Source of the DNA: Urechis unicinctus
Lineage: Eukaryota > Annelida > Polychaeta > Xenopneusta > Urechidae
Assembly (NCBI GenBank): GCA_034190875.2
Contig: CM067356.1
Span: forward strand, 30,192,204 to 30,256,203
DNA: 64,000 bases
Direction of reading: 5' to 3'
Shown one piece after another: positions 1-12,423 of this stretch; position 1 is the first letter of the stretch, and each line of letters starts with the position of its first letter. The position numbers and the translations under genes are program-made. The notes under the pieces were generated by a model, which saw only the letters and a program-made list of their open reading frames with translations, searched no databases and had not been told where the DNA came from.

Positions 1-3000
1 GTCCCTTCATCAATCGTCATCTTCAGACAGACCCTGCATCAATTGTCATCTTCGCACAGTCCCTTCATCAATCGTCATCTTCACACATTCCCTGTATCAA
101 TCATCATCTTCACACAGTCCCTTCATCAATCGTCATCTCTCAGACAGTCCCTGCATCAATTGTCATCTTCACACAGTTCCCTGTATCAATCAGTCTTCGC
201 ACACAGTCCCTTCATCAATCGTCATCTTCAGACAGACCCTGCATCAATCGTCATCTTCACACAGTCCCTTCATCAATCGTCATCTTCAGACAGACAGACC
301 TTCGCATCCCTTCATCAATCGTCATCTTCAGACAGACCCTCATCAATTCATCTTCGCACAGTCCCTTCATCAATCGTCATCTTCACACAGTCCCTTCATC
401 AATCGTCATCTTCACACATTCCCTGTATCAATCATCATCTTCACACAGTCCCTTCATCAATCGTCATCTTCAGACAGACCCTGCATCAATTGTCATCTTC
501 GCACAGTCCCTTCATCAATCATCTTCATCGTCATCTTCACACCCTTCATCAATCCCTGCAGATCAATTGTCATCTTCGCACAGTCCCTTCATCAATCGTC
601 ATCTCTCAGACAGACCCTGCATCAATTGTCATCTTCATCACAGTCCCTTCATCAATCGTCATCTTCACACAGTCCCTCCCAATGTATCAATCATCATCTT
701 CACACAGTCCCTTCATCAATCGTCATCTTCAGACAGACCCTGCATCAATTGTCATCTTCGCACAGTCCCTTCATCAATCGTCATCTTCAGACAGACCCTG
801 CATCAATTGTCATCTTCGCACAGTCCCTTCATCAATCGTCATCTTCAGACAGACCCTTCCCTGTCAATCATTCTTCACACAGTCCCTTCATCAATCGTCA
901 TCTTCATCAATCGTCATCAGACAGACCCTGCATCAATTGTCATCTTCATCACAGTCCCTTCATCAATCGTCATCTTCAGACACACCCTGCATCAATCATC
1001 ATCTTCGCACAGTCCCTTCATCAATCGTCATCTTCAGACAGACCCTGCATCAATTCAATTGTCATCTTCGCACAGTCCCTTCATCATCAATCGTCATCTC
1101 TCACACAGTCCCTTCATCAATCGATCTCATCAATTGTCATCTTCGCACAGTCCCTTCATCAATCGTCATCTTCAGACATTCCCTGTATCAATCATCATCT
1201 TCACACAGTCCCTTCATCAATCGTCATCTTCAGACAGTCCCCTGCATCAATTGTCATCTTCGCACAGTCCCTTCATCAATCGTCATCTTCAGACCTTCCC
1301 TGTATCAATCATCATCTTCACACAGTCCCTTCATCAATCGTCTCTTCATCAATCGTCATCTCTTCAGACAGACCCTGCATCAATTGTCATCTTCGCACAG
1401 TCCCTTCATCAATCGTCATCTTCACACATTCCCTGTATCAATCATCATCATCTTCACACAGTCCCTTCATCAATCGTCATCTTCAGACAGACCCTGCCCA
1501 CAGTCCTCAAATTGTCATCTTCATCTTCACAGTCCCTTCATCAATCGTCATCTTCACACATTCCCTGTATCAATTGTCATCTTCGCACAGTCATCATCAA
1601 TTCACACAGTCCCTTCATCAATCGTCATCTTCAGTCCCACACCCTGCATCAATTGTCATCTTCGCACAGTCCCTTCATCAATCGTCATCTTCACACATTC
1701 CCTGTATCAATCATCATCTTCACACAGTCCCTTCATCAATCGTCATCTTCAGACACACCCTGCATCAATTGTCATCTTCGCACAGTCCCTTCATCAATCG
1801 TCATCTTCAGACATTCCCTGTATCAATCATCATCTTCACACAGTCCCTTCATCAATCGTCATCTTCAGACAGACCCTGCATCAATTGTCATCTTCGCACA
1901 GTCCCTTCATCAATCGTCATCTTCACACATTCCCTGTATCAATCATCATCTTCACACAGTCCCTTCATCAATCGTCATCTTCAGACAGACCCTGCATCAA
2001 TTGTCATCTTCGCACAGTCCCTTCATCAATCGTCATCTTCACACATTCCCTGTATCAATCATCATCTTCACACAGTCCCGGTATCAATCGTCATCTTCAG
2101 ACAGACCCTGCATCAATCGTCATCTTCAGACAGTCCCTGCATCAATCTTCAGACACATCAATTCATCTTCACAGTCCCTTCATCAATCGTCATCTTCAGA
2201 CAGACCCTGCATCAATTGTCATCTTCGCACAGTCCCTTCATCAATCGTCGTCATCTTCATCATTCCCTGCATCAATCATCATCTTCACACAGTCCCTTCA
2301 TCAATCGTCATCTTCAGACAGACCCTGCATCAATCGTCATCTTCGCACAGTCCCCTTCATCAATCGTCATCTTCAGACAGACCCTGCATCAATCAATCAT
2401 CACACATTCCCTGCATCAATTCTTCGCACAGTCCCTTCATCAATCATCGTCATCTTCACACACCCTGTATCAATCATCATCTTCACACAGTCCCTTCATC
2501 AATCGTCATCTTCAGACAGACCCTGCATCAATTGTCATCTTCGCACAGTCCCTTCATCAATCGTCATCTTCACACATTCCCTGTATCAATCATCATCTTC
2601 ACACAGTCCCTTCATCAATCGTCATCTTCAGACAGACCCTGCATCAATTGTCATCTTCGCACAGTCCCTTCATCAATCGTCATCTTCAGACAGACCCTGC
2701 ATCAATTGTCATCTTCGCACAGTCCCTTCATCAATCGTCATCAATTGTCATCTTCAGACACAGTCCCTTCATCAATCCATCATCTTCAGACATCAATTGT
2801 CATCTCACAGTCCCTTCATCAATCGTCATCTTCAGACACGTCAGTCATCTTCGCACAGTCCCTTCATCAATCGTCATCTTCAGACAGACCCTGCATCAAT
2901 TGTCATCTTCGCACATTGTCAATCGTCATCTTCACACAGTCCCTTCATCTTCACACAGTCCCTTCATCAATCGTCATTTTTACACACCCTGCATCAATTG

Positions 3001-6000
3001 TCATCTTCGCACAGTCCCTTCATCAATCGTCATCTTCACACATTCCCTGTATCAATCATCATCTTCACACAGTCCCTTCATCAATCGTCATCTTCAGACA
3101 GACCCTGCATCAATTGTCATCTTCGCACAGTCCCTTCATCAATCGTCATCAATTCCCTGTATCAATCATCATCTCACAGTCCCTTCGTCATCTTCAACAT
3201 CCCTGCATCATCATTTCACACAGTCCCTGCATCATCAATTGTCATCTTCACACAGTCCCTTCATCAATCGTCATCTTCAGACAGACCCTGCATCAATTGT
3301 CAAAGTCCCTTCATCAATCGTCATCTTCACACACCCCTGTATCAATCATCATCTTCGCACAGTCCCTTCATCAATCGTCATCTTCAGACATTCCCTGCAT
3401 CAATCATCATCTTCACAGTCCCTTCATCAATCGTCATCTTCAGACAGACCCTGCATCAATTGTCATCTTCGCACAGTCCCTTCATCAATCGTCATCGCAC
3501 AGACCTGCATCAATTGTCATCTTCGCACAGTCCCTTCATCAATCGTCATCTTCAGACACACCCTGCATCAATCATCATCTTCACACAGTCCCAATCGTCA
3601 TTCAACAGACCCTGTCATCATCTTCATCCCTTCATCACGTCATCTTCAGATGCATCAATTGTCATCTTCGCACAGTCCCTTCACAATCGTCATCTTCAGA
3701 CAGACCCTGCATCATCATTTCACAGTCCCTTCATCCCTTCAGACAGACCCTGCATCAATCGTCATCTTCACACAGTCCCTTCATCAATCGTCATCTTCAG
3801 ACAGTCCCTGCATCAATTGTCATCTTCAGCACAGTCCCTTCATCAATCGTCATCTTCAGACAGACCCTGTCAATCCATCTTCGCACAGTCCCTTCATCAA
3901 TCGTCATCTTCAGACAGACCCTGCATCAATTGTCATCTTTCACACAGTCCCTTCATCAATCGTCATCTTCAGACAGACCCTCATCAATTGTCATCTTCGC
4001 ACAGTCCCCTTCATCAATCGTCATCTTCAGACACATTCCCTGCATCATTCATCTTCTTCACACAGTCCCTTCATCAATCGTCATCTTCAGACAGACCCTG
4101 CATCAATTGTCATCTTCGCACAGTCCCTTCATCAATCGTCATCTTCACACAGACCCTGCATCAATTGTCATCAATTCATCAATCGTCATCTTCAGACATT
4201 CCCTGTATCATCATCATCTTCACAGTCCCTTCATCAATCTTCAGTGCATCAATTCATCTTCGCACACATCTTCACACATTCATCAATCATCATCTTCACA
4301 CAGTCCCTTCATCAATCGTCATCTTCAGACAGACCCTGCATCAATTGTCATCTTCGCACAGTCCCTTCATCAATCGTCATCTTCACACATTCCCTGTATC
4401 AATCATCATCTTCACACAGTCCCTTCATCAATCGTCATCTTCAGACACACCCTGCATCAATTGTCATCTTCGCACAGTCCCTTCATCAATCGTCATCTTC
4501 ACACATCAGTCCCTTCATCAATGTCATCTTCAGACAGACCCTGCAATCAATTGTCATCTTCGCACAGTCCCTTCATCAATCGTCATCTTCACACATTCCC
4601 TGTATCATCATCATCTCACACAGTCCCTTCATCAATCGTCATCTTCAGACACACCCTGCATCAATTGTCATCTTCGCACAGTCCCTTCATCAATCGTCAT
4701 CTTCACACATTCCCTGTATCAATCATCATCTTCACACAGTCCCTTCATCAATCGTCATCTTCAGACAGACCCTGCATCAATTGTCATCTTCGCACAGTCC
4801 CTTCATCAATCGTCATCACCCTGTATCAATCATCATCTTCACACAGTCCCTTCATCAATCGTCATCTTCAGACACACCCTGCATCAATTGTCATCTTCGC
4901 ACAGTCCCTTCATCAATCGTCATCTTCATACATTCCCTGTATCAATCATCATCTTCACACAGTCCCTTCATCAATCGTCATCTTCAGACAGACCCTGCAT
5001 CAATTGTCATCTTCGCACAGTCCCTTCATCAATCGTCATCTTCACACAGTCCCTGTCATCAATTGCATCATCTTCGCACAGTCCCTTCATCAATCGTCAT
5101 CTTCAGACAGACCCTGCATCAATTGTCATCTTCACACAGTCCCTTCATCAATCGTCATCTTCAGACAGACCCTGCATCAATCGTCATCTTCGCACAGTCC
5201 CTTCATCAATCGTCATCTTCACACATTCCCTGTATCAATCATCATCTTCACACAGTCCCTTCATCAATCGTCATGTCAGACAGACCCTGCATCAGACAGA
5301 CCCTGCATCAATTGTCATCTCATCGCACAGTCCCTTCATCAATCGTCATCTTCAAGACCCTGCATCAATTGTCATCTTCACAGTCCCTTCATCAATCGTC
5401 ATCTTCAGTTCCCTGCATCAATCATCATCTTCACACAGTCCCTTCATCAATCGTCATCAATCGTCATCTTCACAGACAATCGTCATCCCTTCATCAATTG
5501 TCATCTTCGCACAGTCCCTTCATCAATCGTCTTCAGACAGACCCTGCATCATCACAGTCCCTTCCAATCTGTCAATTGTCATCTTCGCACAGTCCCTTCA
5601 TCAATCGTCATCTTCAGACAGACCCCCTGCATCAATTGTCATCTTCGCACAGTCCCTTCATCATCATCGTCATCTTCAGACAGACCCTGCATCCCTGCAT
5701 CAATTCACACAGTCCCTTCATCAATCGTCATCTTCAGACAGACCCTGCATCAATTGTCATCTTCGCACAGTCCCTTCATCAATCGTCATCTTCAGACAGA
5801 CCCTGCATCAATTGTCATCTTCGCACAGTCCCTTCATCAATCGTCATCTTCAGACAGACCCTGCATCAATTGTCATCTTCGCACAGTCCCTTCATCAATC
5901 GTCATCTTCAGACAGACCCTGCAAATTGTCAATTGTCATCTTCATCAACAGTCCCCTCATCAATCGTCATCTTCAGACAGACCCTGCATCAATTGTCATC

Positions 6001-6226
6001 TTCACACAGTCCCTTCATCAATCGTCATCTTCAGACAGACCCTGCCTCAATCGACATCTTCACACATTCCCTGTATCAATCATCATCTTCACACAGTCCC
6101 TTCATCAATCGTCATCTTCAGACAGACCTTGCCTCAATCGACATCTCCACACAGAACTTACATCAATCGTCATCGATAAACTGACTCTCCTTCAATCGTC
6201 ATCTTTAAATTTACCCAGCATTAATT
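1..6226. repeat. 29-bp satellite array with 116-bp higher-order structure
   Basis: Tandem 29-bp monomers fill the left edge and continue beyond it. Three monomer types can be told apart: A (CAGTCCCTTCATCAATCG...), B (AGACCCTGCATCAATTG...) and C (CATTCCCTGTATCAATC...). Type A recurs every 58 bp (for example 1725, 1783, 1841), alternating with B or C, giving a 116-bp A-B-A-C order in the better preserved parts. Many monomers carry small deletions or fusions. The monomer has no stop codon on the plus strand in any phase, so very long open frames result. They are low-complexity (His/Ser/Ile/Gln-rich) and not taken as genes. Confidence 0.93.
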
Positions 6227-6236
6227 GTCATTTAAA

Positions 6237-6487
6237 CTGTCCCTGCATCGATCGTTATCATAAAACTGTCCCTGCATCGATCGTTATCATCAAACTGTCC
6301 CTGCATCGATCGTTATCATCAAACTGTCCCTGCATCGATCGTTATCATCAAACTGTCCCTGCATCGATCGTTATCATCGAACTGTCCCTGCATCGATCGT
6401 TATCATCAAACTGTCCCTGCATCGATCGTTATCATCAAACTGTCCCTGCATCGATCGTTATCATCGAACTGTCCCTGCATCAGTTTT
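6237..6487. repeat. Homogeneous variant block of the 29-bp satellite
   Basis: Nine monomers beginning CTGTCCCTGCATCGATCG start at 6237, 6266, 6295, 6324, 6353, 6382, 6411, 6440 and 6469, an exact 29-bp period. The last is truncated at CATCAGTTTTAAAG, where the array ends. This edge block has its own sequence variant and far fewer indels than the main array. Confidence 0.93.
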
Positions 6488-7196
6488 AAAGTACAATTTT
6501 ACGATTGCGCGTGAATTCAATACATATCTTTCATTTAAAAAAAGAGATTTATTGTCGTCAACCGAATGCGAGTTTTTTTAAACATCATATCAGAATGGTA
6601 CAGCTACGTGACACAGTAATATTGAAACATAGGTAGTGAAAGGTTTTCATGCTGCTGTATATATACGATAGCAATCTTATTGACTGTGCAGTAATTGCCC
6701 GTTGCGACCAATCGTTCACCTCAGCTTATGTGTAGATAATGGCCGGTAAGCATGTTTTATGGATGGAAGTTGAGTGACAGGTATCAGCAATACACAAACC
6801 AATCAGCCAGCGTGCTGCATATGGCGGACTAGTCGGAGCAGCGCGGCATACCGAGGAGCTCCCCTGTTATGTTTCATCTATAATGAAAGAAAGATCGCTG
6901 CTGTTTAATGACATGTCCTGTGAACTAAAAATAACGGATGTAGTGTGTGTACGTGTGAGTGCTAGGGAGGAGAGAGAGTGGTGTGGTCAAGCCATTTAGA
7001 CGACCACCCATTAAATTCGCCTTAAAAAATTTCTACGTAGCCAGTTAATCAAACCAAAAAATCCACTGCACAATTATTAATCTATAAAGTGCATAAAAAG
7101 AGCATATATAAGCAATAAAAATATATCAACGGTATAATGAGCGGTCCCTTTAACAAGTGGCGACACTTTAATTCCATACAGCGCCCATTTCTCTTA
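6488..7196. other. AT-rich sequence without a recognised feature
   Basis: Between the satellite and the polymerase relic I see no gene, RNA or clear repeat. It holds A/T runs and a short AG-rich stretch near 6960. Confidence 0.5.
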
Positions 7197-7292
7197 CAGG
7201 GGTTAGCATTGGCCCGGCCAGCATTATCTTCTATGCACACAAAACCTTGTATGCATAGAAAATAGCAGCGGTCGGGCCAATGCTAACCCCTG
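7197..7292. repeat. 96-bp imperfect palindrome (foldback)
   Basis: The arm beginning CAGGGGTTAGCATTGGCCCG at 7197 is mirrored by CGGGCCAATGCTAACCCCTG ending at 7292. The arms continue inward with a few mismatches to a small loop near 7243-7252. The size and imperfect stem fit either a tiny MITE/foldback element or a hairpin RNA precursor; sequence alone does not decide. Confidence 0.8.
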
Positions 7293-7444
7293 TGAATATA
7301 TTGTATCATGCGGATATTAGAACCTTTAACCGAAGAGGAGATCTTGCGAGGCGCAAAGAGCTCCGCACGACACCACGAAAAAAAATCGCTGTCACCTTGT
7401 TAGTTTCTACAACTGAGTGGTTCATTTGAGGCAAATGCGATCGA

Positions 7445-7772
7445 ATTCCAGTAGTATAGACTATGGGGATACTGGCGCAGAAAGCATTTAAAAGCCCTAT
7501 TACCCCTTTACACAACATCGTTTTCACAACGTTTTGTTGGAACCCCCTAATATCCATATTACACGTTACATTACAGCTTATACAGGATTCTGCTTTCTGC
7601 TCACATAGGATGAGCTTTACTCAAAAGCAAGGTGGGTCAAGCACGACCCCCAACGCGACAGACTACGCCACATTAGTTTGCTGATAAATTAACGTGACCA
7701 TAGGCTAAGGTGTCTCCGCCTTTCGTGGCTATCCAGTCAAACGGGGAGAGTGACACCTTGTTGACGTGTAGC
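7445..7772 (-). repeat. Left copy of an inverted pair: polymerase 3' end plus downstream sequence
   Basis: Read on the minus strand this segment matches 10991-11370 read on the plus strand. Shared blocks include the codons for the polymerase tail (LAYGH/LAYGQ), the sequence after its stop and the stretch around GTGAAAGGGGTAACAGGGCT. Identity is moderate, with several indels, so this is an old inverted duplication. Confidence 0.75.
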
Positions 7773-9415
7773 CCATATATGTAGTGACCATCACTGCGAA
7801 GCATGTTCATCCCATGGCAAAACCGCTTCTGCGTGAACAGACACTCCATGTGTTGTGCGTGGCGTTGGTGGTTCTTCACTAAAACTCATCTCATCAGTGT
7901 CATACATCAGAATTGAGGACATCTTAGGGCTCAGTCCTACATACTCCTTTATCGGTACTCCGGCACACTTGTCTGTCATTTTTCCCAAGACCCTCTTATT
8001 AGTGTTGGCATGTAGTGCGTGGTTCTCCGAGTAGTTGCCCATGTCAATGCGTCTGATATCCTCTTGCATATCAGTGTACACATCCTCTGAGCGGATCTCC
8101 ATCAATAGCGAGTATACAACAGGTGAAGGTAGTCACCATATCTGGATGCACATACCTACATATACTGGACAACCAAGCACTAGACAGGTCTTGTGCATCT
8201 CCAGGTGCCACAAGATCATCGGCAAATACTGTGTCTTGCAAATACAGGACTAGTCACTTCATCTTCCGATGAGCGCACGATTTCTACATTAACGCAATTG
8301 CAGAGATTCTCCATTGTCCGTTCATTAGCTTGATCTGATTAATCAGCTACAGCGATAGGCAGAGCTTAATATTTCTGTAGTGGATCACATACCATTCTTT
8401 GTGGCGTAGGTTGGGTACTAGCTTCTTGGTGTTCCCCAATGCATCCAGAAGATTCTTCTGGTAGTCTGAAAACCATTCCTTTTTGCACAGCCATATGCTC
8501 TGGTGCTAGTTGATACTTGTTCCGCACATCGTGGTTCTCGGCAGTACATTTCAGATCTACTTTGCGTATATATCCGATTTTGGCATCATCAAGATGTTCT
8601 TGTATCTGCAGATTGGCTAGCTGGTTTCCCACTCAATCGCCCCAGTAGGTAAGGGATGATTCATCACCCAACCATACAGGTTGTTTGCGTCGAGGTACTG
8701 GATGTAACTCTCTGCCTTATCCTTGTCGAATCCCTACACGTATGGGTTATTGGCTTTAGCGTGGCGGTGCGATACTATTCTGATTCCACCATGTAATACC
8801 TATCAATGAACAGGTGTTTGTCATAGTCGGTTAGCAACTAAAGCAAAACACCTGTGCTCTTCAGCCGCGGTGTCCAGGACTAGTATAGTAGTTGGCTGGG
8901 TCCAGCCTGAACTGCTTCAGACAGTCTTTCAGAATATCTCAAATACATCCGCCAGGAGCAGCTCGTCTGTGCGCAGGTACAGGTCATGGTTTTCGCACAT
9001 ATTGCCGCACTCAAACATGTCCCAGACCTTCTGTGCATGGTTATAGTCGTCAGCAGATATGCCCTGGTCAGGCAGCGTGCTGTAAAACTCTTGTATATGA
9101 GGAAGTGGAGCATCAAACTTATCCTAGCCATCGAAAAACTCATAGTGGTACCCTCCTATGCATTGTAGTATCCGGCGCTTCTTTTCGTCGGGCTCATACT
9201 TAGGCTGTTATTGCAAAGGCATCTGGTTTGATTGCAGAGACAAGATTGTCAAGCACGGCCAGGAGGAAATGTGCACTGTCAATGAAACATTACTGTTCTA
9301 GGGACAGTGAGATATACTTCTCCATGTTGTTGGGGATGCAGTTGATTTGGCCTTCCACCTTGCTGATGACTAGGTGGGTGCCATAGCCTTGTAGATTGTG
9401 GAAGACAACTGGGTC
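7673..9415 (-). pseudogene. Polinton/Maverick-type protein-primed DNA polymerase B, heavily broken
   Basis: Reading the minus strand from 9415 down and changing frame often, the hallmarks of this polymerase family appear in order: the exonuclease segment PVVFHNLQGYGTHLV (about 9380), IPNNMEKYISLSL, FIDSAHFLLAVLDNL (about 9270), HDLYLRTDELLLADVFEIF (about 8960), YLDANNLYGWVM (about 8690), GYIRKVDLK...LAPEHM (about 8560), VIHYRNIKLCLSL (about 8380), HKTCLVLGCPVYVGMCI (about 8180), VLGKMTDKCAGVPIKEYVGL (about 7960) and the tail VSLSPFD...LAYGH (about 7720). Frameshifts and stops separate most blocks. The catalytic DTDS segment expected before MEIRSEDVY is missing: only LLYT and a stop remain. 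This is a dead mobile-element relic. The family assignment rests on many ordered motifs; the exact element clade is uncertain. Confidence 0.87.
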
Positions 9416-10741
9416 GGAAGCTGCTTGGCCTACACGGAGAAGCATGTTGCTTGGCGCCATGTAGAGCCTAATACCAAAATTGGTCCACCTTGGACCCTGC
9501 AAACTTCAAGACATCTTGGTACCACTTTATTGCAGCTCGAAGATCAACAGCACATCCAAACGTATCTTCAACTTTTGCTAAGAACTGCCTCATGGCAGCG
9601 CCAGTAACCAGGATGCAGCTACAAGTCTGGGCCTGTACCTTGACGACACTCCCGTACCTCTGCGCAACATGTGTATAGTGCACACCAAGGCCTTCATTGG
9701 CAAACATTGTTTTTTAGACAACCAAGACCTTCCATGGTCTAAGCATTGCTCCTGATTTTTTGCATAAAAGCGAGTATCTAAGAAAAAGACCGATTCCGGA
9801 CCAATGTTGATGTCCTACAAAATCAGCCCTCACTGAAGCCCCTCATTACTATTTTGGCAGAGGAAAGACGGACATAGGTTAAATGGAACTCACGGGTGGT
9901 CATTTGGTGATAGTGCCAGTAATGTTGACCATGGGTATCCTATGCCATCCAGGCTGAGTTTTGCACATGGGGCTATCAACGAGTGGATGGCCTGCCCTTC
10001 TAGGTGATACTATTGTTGTAAATCATATCCAAAAGAGCAGTTATTATGGAACTTAGCTAGGAAACGATCATGTTGGAATCCAAATATTCTAGTTGAACTT
10101 TTTCTTTAGCCATATAGTTTTGTAGACACCAACTACACATAGTATTTACCAAGAGATACCCCACACCAATGAGAATCCAGGACACTCCTATTGGTTGAAT
10201 GAGATATGCCTCAAGAAGCAATACCTCAAAATATTGTACAAGAAACATAGACATGCAGACACTGCTTGAGTTACTGTTGGTATGTGTCTTGGCACAGGTT
10301 GCATAGGTGTAATGTCTACAGTAGTTGCCATTTCTATTGTCGCGTGATGGCTACTTGGAATCGCTGAAAAATTTATCAGTCGGCAACTGACCATCAAGAT
10401 AAAAATAGATATGCGTTCCGGTGTAGAGCAAATTGATTACCTTTGCTGACATTGTACCGACAACACTTGAAGATGGTAATATCTCGGATCATGAGTTTTA
10501 ACTCGTCTTGGCTGAGGTCACAAAATATACCCAAATGTAAAAGCATACCAGACTGTTTCAATCAATGAAAAGAGCGCATTGATCCAACGCAGGAAAGACG
10601 CAGTATTAGAAGATATCAGAAAAAAATTTGTTGCACCTGTGTCTTCACCAGAGTGAATGATATCGACCCACCCCAATACACCGAGTGATTTCATTGCGCA
10701 GACATTTACGCAATGTATATACCTGGCTGTTAGAATAAACG
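9416..10741. other. Probable flank of the polymerase relic, no assignable gene
   Basis: Short minus-strand open frames (9468-9707, 10057-10254, 10188-10397, 10518-10772) show no motif I can name. By position, 9468-9707 may be the decayed amino-terminal part of the polymerase or a neighbouring element gene, but no diagnostic residue supports that. Confidence 0.35.
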
Positions 10742-10957
10742 ATGGTGTTAGGTATAGAAATGAACAAAACAACCCTGTATACTGAGCTTGAAGGTTGTGT
10801 ACAAGAATTGAAGGAAGGAGAAGATTATCTGAGTGAAGAGATGATATATTTAGGGATCAAGTTGAGAGATGTTGTCAGTGATTTTGAGACTAAGAATGAT
10901 GCCCTTGTGGAGCGAGTAAAACACCTAGATGGGCTTGGCAGTGGGTGTGAGATGTAG
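10742..10957 (+). CDS. Small ORF with coiled-coil-like composition, unrecognised
   Basis: A 71-codon frame from ATG to TAG encodes an acidic, Glu/Leu/Lys-rich peptide (TELEGCVQELKEGEDYLSEE near its start) with heptad-like spacing. It lies just upstream of, and on the same strand as, the second copy of the polymerase 3' end. It could be a fragment of an element protein or chance. No family is recognised and no promoter or splice context supports it. Confidence 0.2.
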   Translation: MVLGIEMNKTTLYTELEGCVQELKEGEDYLSEEMIYLGIKLRDVVSDFETKNDALVERVKHLDGLGSGCEM

Positions 10958-10990
10958 GTCACGAGCTTGTGAAATTCTGGTTCCAGATAC

Positions 10991-11370
10991 TACACGTCTA
11001 CAATGTGTCACTCTCCCTGTTTGACTCAATGCGGTGGATAGCCACAAATGGCATAGACACCTTAGCCTATGGTCAGCTCAATTTACCAGCAAACTAACGT
11101 GGCAGAGTTGGGCCCATTGGATATCTCTCGAGTGAAGCTCACTGACCCAAAGGCAGTGAGCAGGGAGCAAAATCTGTGTTTAAGCCGTAATTTTACGTGT
11201 AGTATGGATAATAGGGGATCACAACAAAAGTGAACTGATCAACCTACCGGGCTGATAGGGTGATAAAAAAAATATAAAAAATTCTGTTGTGAAAGGGGTA
11301 ACAGGGCTTGAAAATGCTTATCAGATCGCGGCGCCAGTACATACATAATAGTATATACTACTATTTATAA
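10991..11370 (+). repeat. Right copy of the inverted pair: polymerase 3' end
   Basis: Plus-strand partner of 7445-7772. It encodes the polymerase tail VSLSLFDSMRWIATNGIDTL followed by AYGQ and a stop near 11096. It then follows the same downstream sequence as the left copy to about 11370, with an insertion near 11240-11285. Confidence 0.75.
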
Positions 11371-12203
11371 CACAACAATCAATGCTTTGGAACCTTTAGC
11401 ACTCATTTCGACATTGGGGATTATCTTTAGTTAAGATATATATCCCGTTGATATTCGCATGAAATTTAATCGAATTTCCAACACCGTGATATGCGCTATG
11501 AAATCATTACAACTTTTGGATTCCTCTCTAGAAGTGGGGTTTGTTTGAAGCAGGAGTGGTCGAATGTTATGAGGCTAACACTGCTGAGGTGGATAGCACA
11601 GCTGGGGCGACTTGCACTGCTGAGGTGGATTACACAGCTTAGGGAGCTAGCACAGCTGATATGGCTTACAGAGCAGAGGAGGGCCAACTCCGTACGGTAC
11701 GTAGCAGTTTGGAATCCCAACTCAGTAGAAGCCTCTGAACATCATCAGAGTTACTCAAAACCACAGTTGTGTCATTTATATTGGGACCCGTATCCACACA
11801 TTGAGAAATAAACATCCGTTTTCCGGATACCATTCAACTGACGTCACGTATTCATCACTACGACCATAAAGAACGTCGTCATTGACGGTGAAAGTTCCAC
11901 ACAAAATCTAAAAATAATTGAGATGGGGATTAAAAGGGGATGTGATAATCACTATGTATGCATAACAATCGGTCTTTATGGTATATAGGATCTCACAGGA
12001 TACTGAGTGTGATATCCCCACATTATTTAACATAATGAATGACTACTTCACTAGTTGGGATAGCTTTTGCCGGGTGGCGCTTATAGTCCGTTCCGTTTCT
12101 GTAGTTCCAAAATAAACACGTGAAAACAATGGATCTGTATGTGATTTCTATATAGTAGAACGTCACACTGAGTCCGCTCTGTATCCTGGAAACGGTTGTG
12201 CCA
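11371..12203. other. No gene recognised; short imperfect tandem repeat inside
   Basis: Around 11578-11670 a unit of about 33-36 bp (CTGAGGTGGAT.ACACAGCT...) repeats two to three times, which keeps a short plus frame open. I see nothing else assignable here. Confidence 0.45.
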
Positions 12204-12222
12204 TTAAAGTGCCTATGACACC
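12204..12222 (+). repeat. Left terminal inverted repeat
   Basis: TTAAAGTGCCTATGACACC, the reverse complement of 14511-14529. Similarity continues weakly for a few A/T positions inward. Confidence 0.65.
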
Positions 12223-12423
12223 AAATTTCCATGATAATTTTTATGAAACCGAATGAAAGACAAAGTTGCACACAGTTTCCGAACAAGTCACCCGAACCTA
12301 ATGTAAATTGAATTATAAAGTCTATTTTTCGGCACCCGCCGCCATTTTCCAAATTTTCGGCGTGACGTCACTAAGAGAACTCGTCGCTGACAGGTCCGCA
12401 GTTTTCATCGTAAACAACGGCGA

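Noticed and set aside
1..6487. CRISPR-like array (29-bp repeats)
   Set aside because: Repeats are contiguous with no unique spacers, in a eukaryotic intron-bearing genome.
43..6489. Three overlapping plus-strand frames of 1852-2148 codons
   Set aside because: Pure 29-bp satellite without stop codons. All three frames are open and repetitive, with no start context or domain.
12023..12352. 109-codon minus-strand ORF
   Set aside because: It crosses the left terminal inverted repeat and the element's 5' non-coding region; no motif.
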